Positions 37,301 through 50,020 of a stretch of 64,000 bases of DNA are shown here, one piece after another. Source of the stretch: Megaleporinus macrocephalus (Eukaryota; Chordata; Actinopteri; Characiformes; Anostomidae); assembly GCA_021613375.1 (NCBI GenBank), contig CM038704.1, positions 36,888,162 to 36,952,161 on the forward strand. Direction: 5' to 3'. The notes beneath the pieces are model-generated. The model was not told the DNA's origin, searched no databases, and saw nothing but the letters and a program-made list of their open reading frames with translations. How positions within the stretch are numbered: position 1 is the stretch's first letter; each line of letters starts with the position of its first letter. Made by a program: the position numbers and the translations under genes.

Positions 37301-40300
37301 CAGCTTACACTCGTTCCATTGTGCGGCATGTGGATGTAATTGGAGGCCATGGGGATCGATAGCTTCCTCTGCTAGGATTTTCCAAGTCAATTAGCAGATT
37401 ATCTCCAGCACTAAATACAGGAGACAGCAGGAATTAAAGCCAAAGAAAATGTTGCCCTGGTAAAGCCGGGGCTGAGGACGAGGCATCTGCTTGAAAGAAA
37501 AAAACCTCATCACCTCGTTCAATGACCCTTTGGCTCAAACACCTTCGCCAATTGTAAGTAACAGGAAAGGACGAGAGCCTCAGCCCACACTTGGGTTCAA
37601 AATACTCCCTGGCCGTCCATATTAGGGTTATGTTGAGCCCAGGAGGAGCCTTTGTTGCCTTTCCGAGGAGAAAACAAAACCAAATGATTGTTTGCAAATG
37701 ATCAGGTAGACAAAACCAGAGGCTTATCCTTGCTTTATGTAGATATGCAAATGAATCTACTGATACCTTTAACAGCTGGCCAGAGGAAAAGACTTAGACA
37801 AACAGAACTGATGGCTAGAGACATTAATTGTGTCTTTAATAAGTTGCTGTAGGCCAGGCATGTTCCTTAGTGGAAGATTACTCCTATTATCTGTGAAGAA
37901 AAGTTTAGCCAGTGGGAAAATGCTACTGTAGTGTGAGGTCCCTTATAAATAAGCATATTTCAAGTGCAGAAAATCTAAAGGATTCTTCTAAAACATGCAC
38001 AAGACCTGAAGGTTTTTAAGAGTGGAATCACTGGATACATTGCTAGAGTTTGGTGGAGTTTGGTGGATCACTCTCAGCGTTTTGACAATGACATGGGGGT
38101 GCACGTGTTTTCACTAGTATGAGTGGATCAGACACAGATAGAAGTTTTATGCTGCTGGAGTTTTATACAGCTCAGTGTCAAGGTTGGACTGAGAGTAGTC
38201 CACCAACCAAACATACCCAGCCAACAGTGTACTATGAGCAGCGTCCTTTGACCTAAAGTATAAATCCAGAATGAATAAGATATATTAGACATATTAGGCT
38301 TTGGATGCTGCAGAACTACCTTCTTTAGAACCCTGATAAAACAGAAGTTATTCTTCTCGGTCCTAAATGCTCAGATTTGAACTAAATGCTCAGATTTGAT
38401 GCTAAATCTCGCTGATTTCTCTGTAGTTCCTGGTTCAGTAGACAATTGACTCAGATCTGACATTTAATCAACAGATAGGTAATATTACAAGGACAGCGTT
38501 TCTTCACCTGCGAAACATTTCAAAGTTAAGAAATGCATTATCTATGTCTGATGCTGAAAAGTTAGTGCATGCCTCAGGGCTAGATTACTGCAATGCATTA
38601 TTGTCAGGATGCTTCAGAAGGAACCTGAATAAACTTCAGTTAGTTCAGAACGCTGCAGCTAGAGTACTAACTAAAACCAGGAAATTCGGCCAGTCCAGTT
38701 TTATCAGCGCTACACTGGCTTCCTGTCAAATTCCGTATCGACTATAAAATTCTTTTACTAATGTTTAAAGCCCTGCATGGTCTCACACCAAAGTACCTGC
38801 AAGATCTTATTTCCTAGGTTTCTTACTTGACTTGACTAAAGGGTGACCAGCACAAACTGTGCAGCAGCAGATGAGTTAAGATGGGAGCTAAGTGGATAAA
38901 CAAGGTAGGAGTGTCTAATTGAGCGGACAGTGAGTGGACATGAAGTTTAAAAACTCCAGTAGCACTGTTGTGTCTCATCCACTTGTACCAGGACAAATGA
39001 TCTGAAATGACTGAAAATGATCCACCATCTGAATAATACCTGCTCTGTGGTGGTCCTGTGGAGGGCCGTAACCACAAAGTGCATCTATTTGGAATTTCAC
39101 ATGAAATAAAACAAAAGAACAAAAGAATGAATAAAAAAACAGTAAGACGTATGCAAGCAGAATAATGGGCAGATGGAAGTAAGAAAAACTTGAAAACAGG
39201 GAAAAGCAAGACTTTAAAACAGAAATGAAGAAGGGTGAAGAGAAACAGCCGAGAAAAACTGCGAGACGACAGACAAATTAGGATCCTAATTAGAAAAGAA
39301 AGAGATGAAGATGGAAGACCAAGGCCAGTAACTGATGGATAGAAAAATGATGGATGGAAGATGTTGATGGAAGCGCGCCGTATGCATAATGAGTAGAAAG
39401 GTCTCCAAGGTCTGAGACTTCTTCCAGGTTCAGGTGCCAGCAATCTGTTCTTGCGGGTAAAAAAACTGCTGAGTTCTGCAGTTTGCTGTTTGGGTAAAGA
39501 CATGCGCCGACATCATCAGCTTAAGCGAAGCAATCAGCGGCTAGAAACAGAGAGCTCCAATTACAGGCCTGGGGTCAGCAGCACAGAAATCAATCCAGTT
39601 CCTCCTAAAAGCCAGAAAACCCTCAGCTCTCTGACCCGTTTGCAAAGAACGTCCCCCTCCAGGGAGCATATTGATCAGCGTAAATTGCACTCGAAGGTGC
39701 CCACAACCTGAGGCAATGCAAAGCTATGCTTGAGAGGATGAAGCATCAAAATAAACTCCTGATAAAAAATAACAAGATGTAAGATGCTTCTGTTAGTTCC
39801 TATTGCTATGCTGAAAATATGCTGCATATAGCTTTCTGCCTCCAGTCAAGGATTCATAAATGTCCAGAGTGACAGTCTGCACAAATCCCGATGGTAATGG
39901 TGTACTGGAAGTGGCTGGAATCAAAAGATACTGTACGTGAGCTGACTGCAAACCAAAAGCAATCCGGAGAAAACCATGTGAACCTGCGACTGGAGTGAAC
40001 ATAATTAACAAGACATTAAAGGACTTACTTGAAGCTGCAGCCAGGTCAACACATCCAGGGTGGACAGGACAGGCCAATTCAGAAGAGAAGAGAAGAGAAG
40101 AGAAGAGAAGAGAAGAGAAGAGAAGAGAAGAGAAGAGAGGAATTGAGAAACAGAAGAAAGGAGAAAAGATGAATTGATCAAAGAAGAAGGAAGTGAAGAG
40201 AAAAGAAAAATGAAAAGAAAAGAAAAAAGGACAAGAGAGGAGAAAATAATCGAGAAGAAGAGAGGAGACAGAAAGGAGAAAAGAGAAGAGAAGAGAAGAG

Positions 40301-43300
40301 AGGAGACAGAAAGGAGAAAAGAGAAGAGAAGAGAAGAGCCATAAAGAAGAGAAGAGAAGTGATGTGGAAATAGAAATGAAAAGAAAAGAGAAAAGAGGAC
40401 AAGAGAGTGGAAAATAATTGAAAAGAAGAGAGGAGACAGAAAAGAGAAAGGAGAACATAGAAGTGAGGAGGAGAGAGGAGATGAGAAGTGAGAAAAAGAG
40501 AAGGGAAGATAATTAAGAAGAACAGAAAAGACATAAAGGAGACAGTAGAGGAAAGGAGAAAAGAAGATAATAGAATTGAGAAGGAAAGAGATAAAAAGAG
40601 TACAGGCGAGAAGTTAATGAGAGATAAGAGAAGAACAAAGAGAAGAGAAGAGAGCAGGAGAAAGAAGAAGAGATTTGAGAAGTAGAAAAGAGACAGAAAA
40701 GAGAAGAGAGGAGATTTGAGAAGAAGAGAAGAGATGGAAAGGAGAAAGAAGAGGAAAGGAGAATATGAGAAAAAATAATTGAGAAGAAGAGAAAAGATTA
40801 AGATTAGAGGAGAGAAGTGAATAGATTGGATGAAAAGAGAAGAAAAAAGATTTGAAAAGAATTGAAAAGATAGAAGACAGAAAGAAGAAGAGGAGAAAAC
40901 AGAAGACAGGACATGTTAGACAACCCAGATCTTGTTCAAAGCTGAGGACAATTAAACAGCGTCTGACTTACAGGCCAATTACTGGTACTCGACACAGTCT
41001 TATAAATAAGTGGATTACTTCAAGTTCGGCCAACTCATTTCCTTTGACTAAGGTTCTGTATCGGTTGCAGTACTCTGGGAGTTCAGGGACTTTAAAAGAG
41101 AGTTCTTCAGAAGCTTTCTGTGTCTTTCCACAACGAGAGATCAGTTTCTCTTCATCAAATGCGCCAGAGAGCATTGCAGCACTTTGAAGAACGAATTGAC
41201 TCTAAATTAAAGCGGAACTTTTGGTTTTTATCTTTGGCTTTTGCAAACAGATGAAGTTATCACTAAGCCTTCCAGCGCTGCTACACGATCTTATCATGCC
41301 TGGATGAGCGTGAACTTGTTAGGCTTTACAGCAGATGTGACGGGACCGTAAACTTTGCTTGTTTCCTATTGTTTGACTTACGGTCCCACTATGGTGCCTT
41401 CAAGCATTTATTTTACAATTAGTTTAATTCGTTTGTGACTTGTAAGCTCCACAAAACAAGCTTATGGATTCTGTGGGAAGAGCCACTTTTAAACTTTTAA
41501 TCCATACAATTTGACACCTGTCTAAACCAACATTGCAGTTCTAGTGCTGAAACTCTCAGTAGGCTAAATGTGGGTCAAGAAGTCAAGAAGAAGATCTGTA
41601 TGAAGCCGGTAGATCTTTGTTAAACTGCTTGCGCGAGTTGAAATGATGCAGAGCTAGGCAGAGCTGTTTCTGGGTCAGCAGTTCTATTCAGAGCTGCATC
41701 CTCACCTTCCACATGCTGGCTTCCTTGCCGTACACGACTGCCATGTTCTTGACTTTGTTCTCCTGGATACTGTGCTTCTCCGTGTCATTCAGTTCCTCAG
41801 AAACGAAGCCCATGAAGGAGTTATCCGGGGTGTGAGCTGGGCAGAAGAAATGTGATGGACGATGAAGAGACAAAAGCTTTTTGCAAACTCAACTGGTATT
41901 TTGGTCAAGTACAATTACAGTTACATAAGACAGCCACACATGCCATATGTTATTTTTAGGGTCTCATATACTCAGATATGCCATAATTTGACATGTAGAT
42001 GGTAACAGAATATACATAAAGTCTGTAAATTAGTTGAAAATAAGCATCAGCTCAGATACCTTTTCAGAAATGAAGCTAAAAATGCAGTAATACTGATAGC
42101 AGTTCATTCGATTCACATATTAATGAGTGGAAATAAATTAGTTTTTATTCTCTTGGAATCATACTGAGTGCCGAAACTCAGATACATAACAAGACAAACT
42201 TATCTTTAATTTTAGTTTGAGTTGCATGTTTAATATCAGTTGTTTTAAAAACTCAAAATCAGTGTAAATTGAAAGATGGGGCTAGTTATGATGTATCTTA
42301 ATATTTATCATACTTATTTATTATTTTAGAGGCATATTAAATGTTTTGTGTGACAGACTGAAGGATTTATAGCTGTATTTAGCTGGGCATAATTACTTAT
42401 GTCAGAACTTCTTTAAAATGATCATTTTACAGGGTTATCTTGAAGAAATAAGTGAAAAATTGCGATGCAAAATTTAGTTAATAAATGAATGTTTACCTTT
42501 TTTTAAAAGGCATCTGTTGACATTAAAGAGTCTATATATGGACCACACTTGAATGCACTCATTGCACACCTCTACATTCTTCTTAGCGCTGCTGTTGCTT
42601 ACTTTAGCTCCATATTAGTACTGATACTGAGCTGCAACAGGCTTATTTTGCTTTCCATGCAAGTAGTGAGATTTGTTAGGCTTTGTTTACATTTAGCAAG
42701 CTATGCTGGATAGAAGCCATCGCTAACTGTAGCTGTACTTCCAAACAAGGGAGCTTTCCTTAGCTGTTGGCATGTGGTTGGCTAATAGGAGCTAAATAGC
42801 TGGCCTACTATTAGATGTTTAAAGAAAACACTAGCTTCATATGATTAGCAAACATTAGCTAGCTGTGTTAGCGACCTGAGTATTCTTTTAGTTTATTTTT
42901 AGTTTTAGTTTAGTTATAATGTGACATTTTATTTTCCCGTGTCTGACAGATGTTGATGATCTAGGAGAGCCAAGCAGGGTGTCTGACGTAACGGCTAACA
43001 GCTAACATTAGCTTTTCAAGCTAAGCTGATATAGGAGAACATTGCTGGTGTGTTATTGTCCATAGCTTTAGCTTGTTAAAGCTAAACATGAGCACAAAAA
43101 TCACTGATAAATATGATGTAGATAGCTGAGGTATGTTATCTGCATAACAGTTTGGGAGAATAACCGCTGTTAGCAATGGCTCCTAGCTAGCATAGATATA
43201 TCTAACAGCAGTGGTCATTTTCCTTTAGAACGTCTGCAGATGGAAGATTGGAAGGTAGGTAGGCAGAGTTATCTTATGCATCATGGACACTTGTTTGGTG

Positions 43301-46300
43301 CGGTGGTCATATAACCCAATGTAAACAATATTACTGGAATCAGGAAATGCATTCAAACACAAAAAGTCCAGTCATAGATACATTTTCCATAACTACAGTA
43401 TATAGGCATTAATGATGTAGTGGGCATTGAGTATGTTACAACAAGTCTTTCATATTAAGCAGCACTAATAGATTAATCATCAAACCAGCATCTCAGCTAA
43501 CAGAATTCTGCCCTTCACTTCATTTTATCATTGATTTCTGTATAAGGTACTGAGCAGTTGCTGCTCTTTTCAGGTTAAGAATGACTGAGGGAGAGGTAGA
43601 TAAGTGTTACAGTCAACCTCCAGCAACTTGTAGTTAAGTGCTTTGCTTAAGGGTATGATAGCAGCGGTCAGAAGAAGGGCAGAGAAATTAGGACCTGCAG
43701 GCCTCCAGGATCTAAACCAAATACTCTATAGACCTTACTCACCATAGAGAAGGAATAAGTGGTATTTTATTACACATTGTCTCTGTGACACAGTAAAATA
43801 AGTCCATTGATAGACATACTTTTGGAAGTGCTACATACCTTATAGTAAATGTATATTTTAGCTGTATATATTCTATGGTATATTCTATGAAAATATTAAA
43901 TTTTGAGGGGTTTGAAAACTCCAGTTGCCATTTACATTGTATGAACATTTATTTTTGACCTGAACTGGTCCAAAATGACTTGGAACTGTTTTCTGTTATG
44001 TTCACTTACATTTAAAAGGTGCAGTAGATCTGTATGTGCATTGTCATTGTTAAATGCACAAATATTTAATTCAAAGTATACACATTTCACTCTGGACTGG
44101 TTCTCAAACATTGTGCAATATTGGGCAGCTTCGCTTAGCGTTTAACACTGAAAAGACTGAAGAGAGAAACAGTTTCATGTTATTAGCATCACAACCCCAA
44201 CTGTAACCATCACAACACTAACCTATAAGTAGCAGCCATGCTGTGTGAGTTTATCACTGTTTGCCGGTTGAAGCAGATCATCTTAAATTAAAGGTCTCAG
44301 AGGGAGTAACAACTTTAATTTACTTTGTGTTGATGTTGCGATCGAAAGCGCGTTGCTAGTAACTTTAATTTTAACTACTAATTAGCTTTAAGTTATTAGC
44401 ATAGCTAACTAAATAGTATGAGGACTGACCATGTTTCAACAGTCAGTCTCACTGTAACCCAGCCAATAAGAACAGAGGCCATCAAAATCATGAGGTCATT
44501 CTAAGACCATATCATAGGGTGTAAATCAGTGTTTAAAACAGCATCTGGGAACATTTTTACCCTGACCAAAGTCACATGCCTTCTATGCGGGACATTTTCC
44601 CATTCTCCTTTTATTGAGATAAAAGGTTTTGTTACCAGAACTGACACTGCGATCCAACAGATTTTGCTGTAAAGACGTTTGCTGTACTTACGGAACATAG
44701 TCATGTATTGTCTGGAGTTGAGGTTCCAGTATCCCCAGTTAGTTCTGTAGCCGTGTAAGGTTGCATATTCCTCATGGTTATAAGCCGGCTCTGTCCCAAA
44801 CGTGTCTATTACCCGAATGTGGCACCTTACAAAAACAAGAAATGGAGAAAAAAAGGAAAGTTAGTGGAAGTATAAGGTAGGTGTTTCTAATAAAGTGGTC
44901 AGTTAGTGGAAGTAGAGGGTGTTTCTAATAAAGTGGTCAGTTAGTGGAAGTAGAGGGTGAGTGTTTTTAATAAAGTGGTCAGTTAGTGGAGGTAGAGGGT
45001 GAGTTTTTCTAATAAAGTGGTCAGTTAGTGGAAGTATAAGGTAGGTGTTTCTAATAAAGTGGTCTGTTAGTGGAAGTATAAGGTAGGTGTTTCTAATAAA
45101 GTGGTTAGTTAGTGGAAGTATAAGGTAGGTGTTTCTAATAAAGTGGTCAGCAGTGTTAATTTCATTGACAAACTATTTTCGTCCTAGTTTTCGTCAACGA
45201 ACCTTTTTTCATGATGAAAACAAGATGATAACTAACTAAAATCTACAGAAAGGATAAGAACTATGACGAAATTGATTGACACTTTAATCAACGAATAAAA
45301 ACGAGACAAACATGTTTGGCAGGGACAACATCCAATCAGAACTGATTTAGTTTTGTGAAAGGTGGGGACAAGTTAGGAAAACATCCAATCATAACTACTT
45401 CAGCGTATATGGAGAGCCGTCAATCAAACGCACACTTACACAAATTTGGTCTAAACCCGGGAAGACCATACGAGTCTGTGAACTGTCGTTACTCAAGATG
45501 GAACTAACTTGTGTTTAGAGAAAATCACCACACCGTGCTGGACATCAGCCCCCCAGGACCACCGTTAGCTAGCTTTACCGCTGCTAACGCTAGCTTAGCC
45601 TTGCTTAACCCTAGTCCTGAAAGCACACTACCCTGTACATTTCAGAGCGTGTGCTGCTGTAAACGCTGTATTAACTCAGTAAGGTGGTGTTAATGATCAG
45701 ATTAGTTAGATCAGGTATGTGGGAAGCAGGTGAAACGCTGTATTAACTCAGTAAGGTGGTGTTAATGATCAGATTAGTTGATCAGGTATGTGGGAAGCAG
45801 GTGAAGCGCTGTATTAACTCAGTAAGGTGGTGTTAATGATCAGATTAGTTGATCAGGTATGTGGGAAGCAGGTGAAGCGCTGTATTAACTCAGTAAGGTG
45901 GTGTTAATGATCAGATTAGTTGATCAGGTATGTGGGAAGCAGGTGAAGCGCTGTATTAACTCAGTAAGGTGGTGTTAATGATCAGATTAGTTGATCAGGT
46001 ATGTGGGAAGCAGGTGAAGCGCTGTATTAACTCAGTAAGGTGGTGTTAATGATCAGATTAGTTGATCAGGTATGTGGGAAGCAGGTGAAGCGCTGTATTA
46101 ACTCAGTAAGGTGGTGTTAATGATCAGATTAGTTGATCAGGTATGTGGGAAGCAGGTGAAGCGCTGTATTAACTCAGTAAGGTGGTGTTAATGATCAGAT
46201 TAGTTGATCAGGTATGTGGGAAGCAGGTGAAGCGCTGTATTAACTCAGTAAGGTGGTGTTAATGATCAGATTAGTTGATCAGGTATGTGGGAAGCAGGTG

Positions 46301-49300
46301 AAGCGCTGTATTAACTCAGTAAGGTGGTGTTAATGATCAGATTAGTTGATCAGGTATGTGTGAAGCAGGTGAAGCGCTGTATTAACTCAGTAAGGTGGTG
46401 TTAATGATCAGATTAGTTGATCAGGTATGTGGGAAGCAGGTGAAGCGCTGTATTAACTCAGTAAGGTGGTGTTAATGATCAGATTAGTTGATCAGGTATG
46501 TGGGAAGCAGGTGAAGCGCTGTATTAACTCAGTAAGGTGGTGTTAATGATCAGATTAGTTGATCAGGTATGTGGGAAGCAGGTGAAGCGCTGTATTAACT
46601 CAGTAAGGTGGTGTTAATGATCAGATTAGTTGATCAGGTATGTGGAAGCAGGTGAAGCGCTGTATTAACTCAGTAAGGTGGTGTTAATGATCAGATTAGT
46701 TGATCAGGTATGTGGGAAGCAGGTGAAGCGCTGTATTAACTCAGTAAGGTGGTGTTAATGATCAGATTAGTTGATCAGGTATGTGGGAAGCAGGTGAAAC
46801 ACTATATGTGCAGAGCCAGAGTCGGGAGACTAGCTAGTTAGCTCCAACCATCTGCGTTTGATGATCATGTCCCAAATCTCTCCGTACACACTAGAAAGTA
46901 CACGAAACAGATTAGCTAGTTCTATTTCCAGTTTATTAGTGCACGTAATGTGCAGTGTGTGTGTCTCTAGTAAACACTGTGACCTGGAGATGTGGCAGTT
47001 TTTCATTCATTGATTTACTGTTATGCTAAAATTTATTTGAATTACACAATTAAAAATATTTTCCTAGCTAAAAGTGATAAATGCAATAATGTAGATTAGT
47101 TAATCATGCATGTAATTTAATTAGATTGACAGCACTAGTAAATAAGAGATAAATAAAAAGGTGATACAAGGATAAAATAACAGTTTTCTTTTATTCTCTT
47201 ACTCTTATTAGTTACAAAAGAGCTGTTTGTTAAATCTGTTTGTTTGTGTATTGGTCCTTCAAACATGAATAATATTCCATAACTGGTTAATAAATATTTC
47301 ATTTTGTGTAAGTATATATAATGATTTAAATAATTCAAAGGAACTGAAGAAAAAGCATTACATTTTACACCCTTTATATTTTAGTCAACTGAATCGACTG
47401 TAGATTTAGTCTAGACTATATTCTTATGATAATTAGTCAACTAAAACTAGACTAAAACTAAAAACAATTCAGATGACTAAATTATGACTAAAACTAAGTG
47501 ACATTTTTGTCAAAAGTCTACAACTAAGACTAAATCAAAATTTGCTGTCAAAATTAACACTGGTGGTCAGTAAGTAGAAGTGGAAGGTGAGTGTTTCTAA
47601 TATAGTGGCCAGTAAGTGGAAGAACAAGGTGGCTATTTCTAATAGAGGTCTGTGAAAGTGAATGAACTGTATGCTTTGGAAATGTGGAGACTTTGACAAA
47701 GTGGAGTAGGTGGGTGATTTTAATAAAGTGGCCAGTGAGTGGAAATAAATGGTCAAATAAAATGGCTGGCTAGTGGAAGTATAAAGTATGTGTTTGTAAT
47801 AAAATGGCCAGTTAGTGATAGTATAAAGTAGCTGTTTCTAATAAAGTGGCCAGTTAGTAGAAGTATAAGGTAGGTGTTTCTAATAAAATGGCTGATTAGT
47901 GGAAGTATAAGGTAGATGTTTCTAATAAATTGGTCAGTTAGTAGAAGTATAAGGTAGGTGTTTCTAATAAATTGGCCAGTTAGTAGAAGCATAAGGTAGG
48001 TGTTTCTAATAAAGTGGTCAGTTAGTAGAAGTATAAGGTAGGTGTTTCTAATACATTGGCCAGTTAGTAGAAGCATAAGGTAGGTGTTTCTAATACAATG
48101 GCTGATTAGTGGAAGTATAAGGTAGGTGTTTCTAATAAATTGGCCAGTTAGTAGAAGGATAAGGTAGGTGTTTCTAATAAAATGGCTGGTTAGTGATAGT
48201 ATAAAGTAGGTGTTTCTAATAAAGTGGCTAGTTAGTAAAAGGATAAGGTAGGTGTTTCTAATAAAATGGCACGTTAGTAGAAGTATAAGGTAGGTGTTTC
48301 TAATACAATGGCCAGTTAGTGGAAGTATAAGGTAGTTGCTTCTAATAAAATGGCCAGTTAGTAGAAGTATATGGTAGGTGTTTCTAATAAAATGGCCAGT
48401 TTGTGGACATATAAGGTTGGTGTTTCTCATAAAGTGGTCAGTAAGTGGAAGTGGAAAGTGGGTGTTTCTAATATAGTGGCCAGTAAGTGGAAGTACAAGG
48501 TGGTTATTTCTAATAGAGGTCTGTGAAAGTGATTGAACTATACACTTTGGAAATGTAATAGTGTTTACATATGACATCTAACTCTTCTTTCAAAAGACGT
48601 TAGTGAAGTTATTGGCCTTTTAAGCTGAATGTTTTGCGAACTCAAAGTGAACCTTAAGCTAGAGTGACATTTTTCTAATGAAAGACACTTGAAAACAGCT
48701 CCAACAAAGCAGAGAATATAAACAGCCTCCGAAAATTAAATCTCCCAATCCAGAAGACTGCTAACTGTATAACTTCAGTCAAAAAGAATGGATTGTCATT
48801 GGCTAAGCACACTTGTTCCTCACACTATAATCTAAAGCTGGAATGACAGGTTAGGGATGAGACGTCTCAGCCACAATCGCTCGGTTCAATCCATGCATTG
48901 TGAACAGCCTCATTCAGTCCCAGCCGGCGCAGCGACACAACAGCGCACAATAGCCCGAGCTCAGGTCAATATGAGTCTTTGAAATCACCTCCAAATCAGC
49001 TCAGAGTTTCAAAGAGCCATCAAAACAAAGCCTCGCTGCACAGAGGAGTCAATCGGGATCAGGTAGCAGCTCTGCTGTCTCTGATACAGCCAGTTTCCAC
49101 CAGTCCTCCGCAGATAAACTTTAACCCTCATAAGTAGTTTAACTCTCACTGACGAAAACAAAAACATGCAGTACTTTCCAGTGAATGATTCTGCACTCAC
49201 ATTTCTGAGAAGCAAGCAGCAGAATTTGAAGGACAGTGCAGATTTCATACAAGCTGTCAATACAAACCCAGCTGTGTTTGTTCGGAGAGATATTTTGCTT

Positions 49301-49942
49301 TGATTTGAGTTTGATGGAAAGCTATCGTTTTGTTTGATTCATGAAACTTTTGTTTGATTTCAGGGGATTTTGAGCACAAATGATGAATCAGCTTCAGTGT
49401 GTAAAATCAACACAAGGCTACCAACTCTGCGAATCATTCACATGAATCAAACCCTAAATCATGCAGATGCTTTGGCAGTGAGCCAATAAACTGATAGCAT
49501 TCAGAGCCTCGTGAGATGGACCTCAGTGTAGAACTGCAGAACTATAAAATACTTCTATATGATAAATAAAGCAGACCAAATCTACATTGAGTGGTGAATG
49601 CCTATTGAGAGTGTATATAATTGCTTGCATAACTGTGTAATTACATATGCAGGACATATACTTAATATAGCAGTATATCAGAAGTATATCAGAATCAGAC
49701 TTTATTGGCCAAGTATACAAAGAATTTGTGTTTGGTTACAGTAGCTCACAGTGCATGATAACTGACATTACAGAAGTAACAAACACACACAACCTAGCCA
49801 TCCTCCTACACACACACACACACACAGACACACCTGTAAACTTAACATGTGCCGAGTTTTATATTTTAAGTAAAGAGCTAAGTGCAGCAGTAAAGGACAG
49901 TGCAGACTGAATTAAATAGATACAAATATGGAGAACAGAAGA

Positions 49943-50020
<78 letters not shown>

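Larger units (their letters stand above)
30961..41705 (-). other. mgat5b intron: contents
   Basis: The intron holds a Tc1 fragment (33,330-33,620), an R1 repeat (34,140-34,450), a LINE endonuclease fragment (34,640-35,130), a SINE (35,870-36,126), a solo LTR (36,173-36,559), a palindromic element with LINE insert (38,040-39,075) and a polypurine tract (40,081-40,911). Nothing was recognised in 30,961-33,300, 36,730-38,040, 39,080-40,080 or 40,915-41,705. Confidence 0.6.
44860..48560 (+). repeat. 42-bp minisatellite, interrupted by a hAT element
   Basis: The unit, of the type GTGTTTCTAATAAAGTGGCC followed by AGTTAGTGGAAGTATAAGGT, has a 42-bp period. About seven copies lie at 44,860-45,150 and about 24 at 47,563-48,560. 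The outer block at 47,563-47,690 (with AATATAGTGGCCAGTAAGTG and TAATAGAGGTCTGTGAAAGT) is repeated at 48,437-48,565. Because 42 is a multiple of three, the minus strand stays open for 274 codons (47,753-48,577) as a 14-residue repeat. Confidence 0.93.

Noticed and set aside
38823..39503. 226-codon minus-strand frame
   Set aside because: It runs through the right half of the palindromic element and GA-rich DNA. No recognisable domain and no consistent splice sites.
39793..40534. Long phenylalanine/serine/leucine-rich frames on the minus strand
   Set aside because: They are translations of the polypyrimidine strand of a GA-rich tract. No signal, domain or splice context.
47753..48577. 274-codon open frame as a real repetitive membrane protein
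   Set aside because: It coincides exactly with the 42-bp array, whose period is a multiple of three, and lies in an intron. Kept only as a finding to test.
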